28,786 nt of DNA from Spongospora subterranea. Lineage: Eukaryota > Endomyxa > Phytomyxea > Plasmodiophorida > Plasmodiophoridae. A program made the translations under genes and the position numbers. Shown in pieces: positions 11,355 through 19,754 of this stretch (positions are counted from its first letter, which is position 1; every line of letters begins with the position of its first letter). The notes beneath the pieces are model-generated. The model had not been told where the DNA came from. It saw only the letters and a list, made by a program, of their open reading frames with translations, and did no database searches. The DNA is taken from assembly GCA_900404475.1 (NCBI GenBank), contig OUQQ01000168.1, forward strand, positions 1 to 28,786, given 5' to 3'.

Positions 11355-11831
11355 GATTTGCGTTCATTATCACACGCTACTAAAACATAATCCCCTTTGG
11401 CATAATCAGGGACTACGGCTCGATGTCGCTTATCTCGGGAAGCAAGCCTTCTGGGAGCGCTTTCGAAAGTTGAAAAATGCGACCTTTTTGTGCATCTTGC
11501 TAAATCAAAGACGACGTGAACCATTTTTTAGAGTTAGTATGCTGTTCTGCTGCCGACCACATCGTTGTCGTTGATGCGTTGATGAATTGGATACGCGTTT
11601 TGGAATTGCCTCTATTCAGGTTTCAGACCAAGGTAGCCACTTTAAAAATCAGGTGATGGAGGAGTTAACGCAGCGTTTACATATTAGCGAGATGCACAAA
11701 AATGTCGCAGATTTCAACTTTCGAAAGCGCTCCGAGAAGGCTGCTTCCCGAGATAAGCGACATCGAGCCGTAGTCCCTAATTTTGACAAAGGGGATTATG
11801 TTTTAGTAGCCTACGATATTGAACGCAAATC
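11355..11831. repeat. Inverted duplication of a gypsy integrase tail (arms 11355-11496 and 11691-11831)
   Basis: The right arm, on the plus strand, encodes FNFRKRSEKAASRDKRHRAV and the G-D-Y-V-L-V block that belongs after integrase. The left arm is the same roughly 142-bp sequence in reverse orientation, with about a dozen mismatches and one indel by eye. The 194-bp spacer holds the integrase SDQGSHFKN segment, which runs straight into the right arm and skips the rest of the core. The RNA or single strand of this stretch could fold into a long hairpin. It probably arose by rearrangement during insertion or repair. Confidence 0.85.
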
Positions 11832-12410
11832 TGGTGGCAAATGCGGGCATTTTGGAAACGACTTCAAGTTATTGTCGAAATCAAATCCGAATGGCTCTAT
11901 GCAGTAAAAGATCTGGTAACTGGTGATGTATCTGTTGTGCATTCGCAAAGACTCAGATTCTATGCTGATGCTTCTTTGAATCTAACTGAAGAGCTACGCG
12001 ACCAGATTGCTCATGACGGTCAAGGATTTGTATTGGATCATTTACATGATTCGCGGATGGCCACTTTCGGGTTGTCCTCAAATCTTGGTTTACTGGCAAG
12101 GCTTTGAGAATGCGGTTGCAACGTGGGAGACCGAAGAGATCATATTGGCGGATGTGCCGACGTTGGCGAAACGATTTTTAAATTCACTCGCCAACTCGGA
12201 CTTGCAAATGAAGCTCCTTTCTTTAGTTTGAATAGGGGAATGTAGTCCCAAATGGGCTTGGGCCCCTGAGACCGCTGCCTACTCCGAGTCCTGTTTTTTT
12301 GTAATTAAACCACTTCTTCTTTTTCTTCTAACTGAAGCATAGATCATCAGACCCGGATAAATAAGTACAAGTTAATTATATTATGTTGATATTAGTTGGT
12401 TTTCATTGCT

Positions 12411-13166
12411 AAACAAGATCAACGCGTTCGTGTCCACTTCCAAGAGTGTGCGTGGGTAGATACGAAGACTGCAGTCAGGATTGCCAATGAGCTCAAATCC
12501 GATCCTGCCTTTGCGGATCATGACTCCAATAGGATCCTTTTTTTGCGACAATCTTGAAGCAGATATTGCCAAAGAATTCGTTGATGCAATGAAGCCTATC
12601 GGAAGACTTATGTTCTTCCCTCCCAATGTCACAAGGCTACCATCAACTTGGCGTCAACGGATCGGGACGCGGCCGACCAGGAGCTAGAATTCAAGACAAC
12701 AGGCTTCAGCCAGGTAGGAGATTGTCAGCTTGGTCCTACTCTCGGTTGCAGTGGATGCCGGTGCTGGAAGAATGATGAAATACCTCATCACTTCTCGCCT
12801 GGACAAGCAACTGGAAGATGACGCTGCCTTATGTCAAAATGGATTGACGGCAAATTTACTGCTCGAGAAAGACACATCCTCATCCCCAAATCCGATAACT
12901 CGGTGTTCTCTGAAGACGACTACGATCAAGAAGGTGATCAGTACAGATTATCAACGCTGACGCCGCGGCGATTGCCAAGGGTGTTATTACAGTACCGCGT
13001 GCCACGATACACGGTCAACCAGTGCCATCAGATTCCGTTGTTGTTCTAATTCAGGACATCCAAGCCGGTGACTTACTGGGCAATGATTCGTTTGGAGAAC
13101 CTGTTGGCCTGGGAGCTTATATCTCAGTTTCTACCAGCTGTTTAAAAAAAAGCGAATATATTTGAG
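12411..13166 (+). pseudogene. pogo/Tigger-type DDE_1 transposase remnant
   Basis: The plus strand, in changing frames, gives a catalytic-core fragment: residues around 12540 read as L-F-x-C/D-N-L-E-A-D-I-A-K-E-F-V (the LLFCDN block holding the second Asp of the triad), then MFFPPNVTRL (usual PPN-x-T-H-L-x-Q-P-x-D) at 12610-12650. GAGRMMKYLI at 12750-12785, WIDGKFTARERHI at 12835-12875, and a downstream helical part ending at 13166 follow. The Q-P-x-D segment after PPNVT is disrupted. Several one-base shifts make it inactive. Terminal inverted repeats were not recognised. Confidence 0.7.
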
Positions 13167-13294
13167 ATTATTTTATCATCTGTTTGATAAAACATGCAAT
13201 TATCAGCTTAAAAAAAGTCTGCTTATCAAGACCCTGAAACCATGAAATGGTCTAAGGTCTTCGTCGAAACAGTCGAAAGCATGACGGAATGGTG

Positions 13295-13782
13295 AAAGGG
13301 TTGAGAACCATTCTGCATGAACGTGGCCTGTGGTAAAACTACTTATCAAAAGATTCATCCAAGTTAATACTTGAGCAGCAACCGGATTTTCAGGCGCAAA
13401 AACAATGGATCGTCGAAACAATCGAAAAGCATGGCGGAATGGTAGATTTTCACCCCATTTTCACTGCGAGTTCAATTTTTATTGAGATGTATTGGGCTGC
13501 GTTCCCTAATGCGGCAAGGTCAATACCACGAGGATTCTGCGGCGTGTGGACTGGATGGCCTGTAGTGGCCCTCACAGAAACCCAATACATCTCAATAAAA
13601 TTGAACTCGCAGTGATATTTGGGGTAAACATCTAACAATTCCGTCATGCTTTTCGACTGTTTCGACGATCCATTGTTTTTGCGCCTGAAAATCCGGTTGC
13701 TGCTCAATATTAACTTGGCTGAATCTTTTGAGAAGTAGTTTTACCACAGACCACGTTCATGCGGAATGGTTCTCAACCCTTT
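13295..13782. repeat. Large near-palindrome of transposase sequence (arms 13295-13496 and 13581-13782)
   Basis: The two arms are about 202 bp each in opposite orientation around an 84-bp spacer, with roughly 10% mismatch and small changes by eye. The same run of transposase codons (ILEQQPDFQAQKQ ... FIEMYW) is read on the plus strand in the left arm and on the minus strand in the right arm. The right arm continues into the rest of the minus-strand transposase, so the left arm is the extra, inverted copy. A further diverged direct copy of about 32 bp from the arm sits at 13261-13293. Confidence 0.88.
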
Positions 13783-14120
13783 CTGAACTCCCGCATTCGT
13801 CTGCATCCTGGGCGCTGCAGTTTTACGTTCTTTCCACCATCATTCAGGTTCAGAACTTTGGCATTTAACGCGACAGGCGGCAATGCTCGATGATTCTGGG
13901 AGTTATCGAACATTAGCAGCATTTTGGCTGCAAAATTCGGAAAATTGGAGTTGCGCGTTCTTGGATCTGTTTGATCAGGTCTTGGTTTGTCCATAAGCCG
14001 TCCGCGTTCTTACCTGGCTTGATAATAACCACAGTTTCAGTAGGAACCAGGGGATTTTTTACTTGATCATTGCCTGTCAGTTTCATCGGTCCACGCCATT
14101 CACAGATGAACTCCGACACC
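13450..14120 (-). pseudogene. DDE superfamily transposase remnant
   Basis: Minus-strand frames from 14120 downward show VSEFICEWRGPM, GKNADGLWTNQDLIKQI, LLMFDNSQNHRALPPVALNA, LNLNDGGKNVKLQRPG and, in the palindrome arm, YPKYHCEFNFIEMYW. This is the order found in DDE transposases of oomycete/fungal repeats: Asp at DG-x-W, Asp in FDNSQNH, Glu in the C-E-x-N-x-I-E-M-Y-W block. Frames change between blocks and stops occur, so it is inactive. The start of the ORF is not identifiable. Confidence 0.75.
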
Positions 14121-15031
14121 CTAATGCTCCTCCCTTATCGCGTTCCTTTGTTGTCGACATCGTTTGAGGTGCCGTTTTTGTTTCGATAATAATAACGTAT
14201 TTGTGTCAATACAACACAATCGGATTCCACGGCAACTTGCCCCGGACGACTCACGCAGTTGACAAAAAATGCGACGCAAAATATTTATTCTGCGTGACAG
14301 GCGCTACAAATATTGCGAACAGATTTGCGCGCACGATGGAGGTTTTTTTTTCCTGCCAAGTTTCAAAAAGGTCTTCTACGTACCACTCAGTACTCGACCA
14401 ATGGCTCAATAAAAATTTAACTCTATTTCTATTTGCCTCTCGACGAGATTTACCCGAGAATAAAGCTGTTTGCATTTTGCATTGCGAGCCCGATACAGTA
14501 GCGGACATCTTAACTCTGTACCTACACAGCCTCGCGGAGTCCAATGGCTACGCAACACGGATAAATACACATTTTTCAAGTGCGTTTTTCGATTCAGACC
14601 TCAATTATCCCCAATTTAGTGTTAAATAGCTCTAGTTCGTGAATAGTGTGATAAATACACACTAATTACGCAATTCAGTGTAGTGCTAAATATTCCTTGG
14701 TGTAGTGCTAAATATCCCTGCTGACTACTGTACCTAGCATACCCGGTAGTCAACAGGTATCAAAACTCCGCGAAATAGGCTAAATATAGGTCTACATAGC
14801 ATATTTACCATCTAGCCTAACCGTTGGACATGCTCCTGTATGGGGGGACTGTACTTGATAATGAACACTTTACGATTGGGCTGCGCTCAGTTTGTATCTG
14901 TTACTGTAATTATTAAGAGGGTGCTAGGTAACACCCTTACCTGTGTATTCGCGTCAGAGACAGTATTACCTCTGAGTCTAGTGACCGATCAGAATTGGGT
15001 CGAACGACTGGCGTTCCTGGTGTAGCGCCCG
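14121..15031. other. Gap upstream of NSF, with short AT-rich repeats
   Basis: Open frames here (plus 14201-14629, minus 14544-14251) have no known motif and look like chance or relics of the transposon's 5' flank. The distal part (14627-14786) carries repeated TAGTG(Y)TAAATA-type units. The last 250 bp should contain the NSF promoter. No tRNA or LTR found. Confidence 0.45.
14627..14786 (+). repeat. Degenerate tandem TAGTGYTAAATA repeats
   Basis: Copies start at about 14627, 14644, 14682 and 14704. The last two share a 16-bp exact core (GTGTAGTGCTAAATAT) with a 22-bp period. A looser unit (GGCTAAATATA) follows at about 14777. They lie 250-400 bp before the NSF start, so they could be regulatory or the edge of a mobile element. 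Confidence 0.6.
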
Positions 15032-17413
15032 ATGACCACGTCGGTGAGCCTGAAAGTGGTCGGATTACCCGGAAATCATCTGGCCTTTACGAACGCCGTC
15101 TTTGTTAATCCACGCCATGGCGCGCTTATTCAACCGACATATAAGGACGGGGCGTTCGTCATGGTTAATGACGAGCTGGTCTTTGAAATTCGGTATGCTG
15201 ATTTCGGGCGATAATTTGTTTTTGTTTTGATAAACCTTAGAGCAATCGAGGACGTCGAGGATGGGTCAATTGGCTTAAATTCTCTTCAGCGTACTGCTCT
15301 CCATGTGTCCCAGTTCGATAACATCTTAGTGAAACCGGTGACAATACCATCAAATGCGAACATGAATCTCATTTTCCTTAATCTTGAGATCGCTCCACTG
15401 AAGACTGTACGAAACACAATTGATGAAGACGAGTTGATCAAGCATTTTGAAGAAAAAATGCTCTATATGATATGGAGCGTCGGGCAGGTCCTCGTCTTGG
15501 ATTTTTTAGGGATCTCCCTCAGACTCTCCGTGATTGGTCTAGAGATTGCCGACATCGGAGGCGATAAAAATCGATCTCTAGTTCAATATGGTGTGATTCT
15601 AAAAGGAACAACTTCTATTTCTTTTGAGACAAGCAAAAAGGATATGATGCTGACTTTGCAGAAAAGCAGATCACAAGCAAGAAGCAACATTTTGAGGCCA
15701 AGTTTTAAATTTTCTGACATGGGTATTGGTGGTCTAGACGAAGAATTCGGTCAAATATTTCGACGGGCATTCGCGTCTCGTACATTCCCTCCAGAAGTCA
15801 TCGAAAAACTCGGTATATCCCATGTGCGAGGAATGCTGTTGCATGGCCCCCCTGGGACGGGAAAAACTCTGATTGCAAGACAGATCGGCAAAATGCTGCA
15901 TGGGCGTGAGCCTAAGGTTGTCAACGGCCCTGAGATTCTCAACAAATTCGTCGGAGCCTCAGAAGAAAATATCCGGAAGCTGTTTGAGGATGCAGAAAAT
16001 GATTATGCACAAAATGGTGAACACGCCGACCTTCATATAATTATATTTGACGAGATCGATGCGATTTGTAAACAACGTGGTTCAACCGGTAGCTCTACTG
16101 GCGTCCACGACACAGTCGTCAACCAGTTGCTGAGTAAAATTGATGGTGTCAATTCGCTGAATAATATCCTTGTAATTGGAATGACCAACAGAAAGGACAT
16201 GATTGATGAAGCACTACTTCGTCCAGGACGTCTTGAAGTTCACGTGGAGATTGGTCTTCCCGATGAGCAGGGACGCTATGATATTCTCATGATTCATACA
16301 AAGAGCATGCGTGAAGCGGGTTGCCTTGATGCTGATGTGGACATCAGATCGTTAGCAGTTCGATCGAAAAATTTCAGCGGGGCGGAGATAGCTGGCCTCA
16401 TCAAGAGTGCAACATCGTTTGCATTGTACGGAAACGTGGACATCAAATCCGCTGATACCGTGGCCGTAAATTCACTCAATGATATTCTCGTCAAGATGCG
16501 CCATTTCGATCAGGCTTTAGTGGAAATTGTTCCTGCATTTGGTGTCAGCGAAGACGAATTACAAGCGTGTCTTCGGAACGGCATTGTCAATTACGGACCA
16601 CCGTTTGAACGCTTCATGCAAACGTGTTTGTGCTTAGCTGTCGTGTGTGGTGTTTGACTTACTAACCATGTCTTAGGTAATTCATTTGTCGATCAAATCA
16701 AGAATTCCGATAAAACCCCGCTTCTTTCTGTATTATTAAAAGGAAAGATTGCAAGTGGTAAGACGGCAGTTGCTGCAAGACTGGCTATTACATCTGGTGT
16801 TCCATTTATCAAATTGATTACCCCTGACGATTTTGTTGGCGCCTCAGAGAACGAGAAGGTTTCCAAAATTCTCAAGGTGGGCATAAATGACGTGGGTTTT
16901 GTATTTTGATGCTTACTAAAAATTGTGGCGTCATTTCAGGTTTTTAGAGATGCATATAAATCCCCAATTAGCATCATTATCTTAGACAACATTGAACGCT
17001 TGCTCGAATATACACGTATTGGGCCAAGATTTTCTAATAATGTTCTGCAGTCCTTGCTTGTTTTACTGAAAAAGGTTCCTCCTAGCGCCAAGCGCCGGCT
17101 TTTGATTATTGGAACAAGCAGCAACTATGATGTCTTGGAAGAAATGCAATTCGGGCAATCGTTTGATGTTATATTAGACGTTCCGCAGATACAAAACGGT
17201 GACGAAGTGAGCCGAATACTACAAGAAATGGGCACTTCAGTTGATGAATTGGAAGAGGACCATATTGTCCGATCGATCCGGTATCCCATCGGCATCAAGA
17301 CATTGCTGCTTGTTATCGAAATGACACTGCAAGCTGGAGATGGCAAGCTTCTCAACAGTAATTTTGTCAAATGTCTTCACGACTGCAATATTGGAGCCGT
17401 ACCAATATGTTAA
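15032..17413 (+). CDS. NSF: N-ethylmaleimide-sensitive factor (NSF/Sec18), 4 exons, 739 aa
   Basis: The hexameric AAA+ ATPase that, with alpha-SNAP, takes apart SNARE complexes after membrane fusion. Exons 15032-15192, 15241-16625, 16677-16876 and 16940-17413 join in frame (introns 48, 51 and 63 bp; TACTAAC in the second). The N domain covers aa 1-180 (IGLNSLQRTALHVSQFD). D1 has Walker A GPPGTGKT (about aa 255), Walker B IIIFDEID (about 320) and the second region of homology (TNRKDMIDEALLRPGRLE), with all residues needed for hydrolysis. D2 has Walker A GKIASGKT (about 537) and Walker B ILDNIERL, then GPRFSN, LLVLLKK and LLIIGTSS, as in NSF rather than p97. D2 carries Asp-Asn where active AAA sites have Asp-Glu; this fits a D2 that binds ATP for assembly. 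The length is normal (yeast and human are near 740-760). Confidence 0.95.
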
Positions 17414-17718
17414 AAAGTTAATTTAAGTAAAGGGTTAGAGATTCATACACGAAACAGAATTTGCGGAGTTGGGGTAAAAATATGTATGCTTCTCACACTG
17501 ATGCAAAACTAGGAAACAAACATTCTATAAAGTTATTGACATTGTTAATCATTATTCAGACACTGCTGGAATGACCGCGGCGCGATTTTCAATATCTCTA
17601 CCGTCATATATAGACATAATTCTAATTATGTGAGACCGGTTAAGTAAACCAAACTGCCATAATACAAGAATATGACATAGCAACGCCTGAACAGATCCAC
17701 TAAGAATCAATATATGGA
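17414..17718. terminator. Convergent 3' intergenic region
   Basis: This 305-bp AT-rich gap lies between the stop codons of NSF (+) and the SUZ12-like gene (-). It must contain both polyadenylation sites. No other gene or repeat seen. Confidence 0.5.
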
Positions 17719-19193
17719 CTAACTACAACACCTTACATTTCGATAGCAAAAATCATCTCGAGCCCGCAACGTTGACGCGACTGTTTCGCATATTGATGCG
17801 ACTTGCTGATCGCTGATTATAGGCCCGATATCACGCTTTACCTTATTCCAAATTAACATGATATCTTTCTCTTCTTGCTTCACATCTTCGAGCAAGGCAA
17901 TAGTCTAAATGAGCAATTTGATTGGGTTTCCTGTTAAAATTCGCAATTGGTACCTGATTCGATTGCTCAAACACCCAACCGTCATCAAGATCGATATCAC
18001 TATCAACACGATCTTGAGGAATTTCTGCGAGTCGGAGTGGAACGAAGCTGCTTCCATGGTAAAATGTCCTCAGCTCGAACGGGATGGTTGTAATCTGGAT
18101 ATTGATCTTTAGTGGCAAATCCAAAAAATATTAAGGAAGCACCTGTTCATTGAACATCCTATTTCTGTTAGCGCCACGTTCTAATTTGCGCCTTTTGCGC
18201 GATAAAACCGTGTCAATGCCTAATAAGCCTTTGAGAGAATCTTTAACGGCAGATGCATCCCATATTATTTCCGTAAGACGAGGACCGGTTGAGCGCCCTG
18301 GTAGTAAAACAAAAACCGATTTTGTTGGCACCAGTTGACCTTGAGGTGGCCTCTTCGATAGTATCAAAGTGGCGCCATGATGATAAGCTGCAAATCGATC
18401 GTGACATCGGTCAAGGTGTAGAATCAGAACACGCATATTGAAACAGTTCTTGGCACAGAGAGGACAGTACATCCACGCCTGTTGCTTCTCGCAACGACGA
18501 CGTGTATCATTTGAATACAGATACTTAATAGTTAGTGTTTTAGGAGCATCAGGTTCCATTACACCGATACTAATTGGCAACGACTGGCATGAGAGTGGTT
18601 TTGCCCGATACCACCAAGAAAACTGTAAACGAATCCTTCCAACTTCTGTTTGGCCCTGTGATAGTTAATGAACGACCGTAAGATCACATCATCCGCATTG
18701 CCAGACCGATAATTGACGTAAGGGTAAATCAACGACACTGGCAGGAAGATGTCGGAGAAAATCCTATTGTGCTAAGTTAGAACCAAGTACAACACGGATG
18801 TCTAGATTCCTACCTTCGACAATAACGAAAAATTCAGAGTGAAACCTGACGGCGTTTGATTCGATTTCACCGGGATCAACTACAGCGAGGGATGATTAGA
18901 CTGTTGCGATACCAAAAATATGTCCATACATTGATAGACAATCTCCAATTGTCCGGGCTACGACGATTTTCAAAAAAATCAAAATCAAACGGAACGAACA
19001 ATACGGTGCCGTCAGAGCTTATTTTTGGCAGGAGAAGTTCGGTCGAATCAACCACTTGGCGTTTATAATACAAAAACGCCTGAATCTTGAACAAATCCAC
19101 GCATGCTTTCACTGAATGTATCAGTATTGACAAATGTTTGCCGACTGCTTGACTCGAATTATTTGCGAGAATGCATAACTTTTTAGGCAGCAA
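17719..19193 (-). CDS. SUZ12-like Polycomb (PRC2) subunit with zinc finger and VEFS box; 5' end uncertain
   Basis: Minus-strand exons in gene order: about 19193-18884, 18845-18814, 18763-18707, 18655-18143, 18106-17954, 17904-17719. Introns are 38, 50, 51, 36 and 49 bp, and every junction from 18884 down keeps frame. The 171-codon exon has RIRLQFSWW (human SUZ12 LQFTLRW region), TIKYLYSNDTRR and a C2H2 finger YCPLCAKNC-x11-HLDRCHDRF (ligand spacing C-x2-C-x14-H-x4-H). The last two exons are a VEFS box: RTFYHGSSFVPLR, an acidic DSDIDLDD-GWV strand, then LEDVKQEEKDIMLIWN and a helical end. SUZ12 holds EZH2 and EED together in PRC2, which trimethylates histone H3 Lys27, and VEFS is the part that activates EZH2. 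The first readable exon lacks an ATG, so at least one 5' exon or a missed start exists. The C-terminal tail after VEFS is short. Confidence 0.85.
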
Positions 19194-19254
19194 ATCAGAC
19201 AGAATGAACGAGCGGCGTTTATGACAAGAATGGCAGTTGTCTCGCGCTCTGTAG

Positions 19255-19698
19255 CTGAGGGTTCGATTGAGAAACGATGGCTGTAATAAAAGAACGTGTC
19301 ATAATAAAGAAAACAACAGGCCACATAACCTGAAAGACTGGAAAAAATTGCAAACAAGTCACGAAATTCTAAATATTCTCCGGCAATTGATGCACCGGAA
19401 ACAGCAATGTCCTACATTAGATATCGCTCGCAGCTGGATTAGATGGTACAATCGGACGATATCGACGTATTCATCGTCAAACGAGACCATGAGCTATACC
19501 AAAAGAGCGTGCGCGCGGGCTATTTCTGATTATGTACGTACCGCCACACATTCAAACAACCCTCATATCAACTTCAGCGACGATATAAGAGTTATGAACG
19601 GAATGAAAAAAGGGGAACGGGATTGCCACATATGCGGAAGTGTATTTCGTTACTCGGGGTATAGTGTCGTAGGGTGTGTACTGTACTGCCACAGTTGA
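19255..19698 (+). other. Uncertain open frame with a C-x2-C end
   Basis: The gap between the SUZ12-like gene and the Atg22-like gene has a 148-codon open frame on the plus strand. It is preceded by an acceptor-like pyrimidine...TAG at 19254 and has no ATG at its start. It is basic and ends RDCHICGSVFRYSGYSVVGC. The cysteine pair recalls small zinc ribbons such as that at the end of TFIIIC subunits, but no upstream exons could be found without running antisense through SUZ12. Probably chance, or the 3' UTR/promoter region of its neighbours. Confidence 0.15.
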
Positions 19699-19754
19699 AA
19701 CATGATAATTATGTAGACAGTGATTGAGAACATGTATTATTTCGATAAGATTAA

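Larger units (their letters stand above)
9340..12231 (+). mobile_element. Ty3/gypsy retrotransposon remnant (RT, RNase H, integrase, chromodomain)
   Basis: Plus-strand frames show gypsy pol in order. There is an RT lead-in at 9540-9700 and reverse transcriptase from 9680 (CRARRYAPAP, SRRASAALVISKPG, RLTVDVKDVNQV, WPMPHIDII, then LLDCFKGYWQFPLHED). The RT palm/thumb lies at 10250-10400 (KCHLF, GRIISKEGVTFDPE). RNase H is at 10640-11080 (FLDAS, EKEAFPIIEG, FRIFTDHRNLAYIF, VDGEQNVWADIGARWG). A partial integrase is at 11587-11690 (VSDQGSHFKNQVMEEL), and a chromodomain-like end is at 11840-12231 (RLRFYADASLNLTEELRD, QGFENAVATWETEE). Many stops and frame changes, plus an internal inversion, show that it is dead. 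No matching LTR pair is evident. The chromodomain end style is most like oomycete/zoosporic elements. Confidence 0.85.

Noticed and set aside
9340..12231. Flanking LTR pair for the gypsy element
   Set aside because: I could not find matching direct repeats by eye at 8.9-9.3 and 12.2-12.5 kb; a self-alignment would settle it.
19255..19275. GGTTCGATT resembling a tRNA B box
   Set aside because: The flanks do not form a T-arm stem, and no A box or acceptor stem lies at the right distance.
18876..19357. Continuation of SUZ12 into the frame at 19357-19121
   Set aside because: A different frame, with no splice sites that clearly connect it, so I left the SUZ12 start open.
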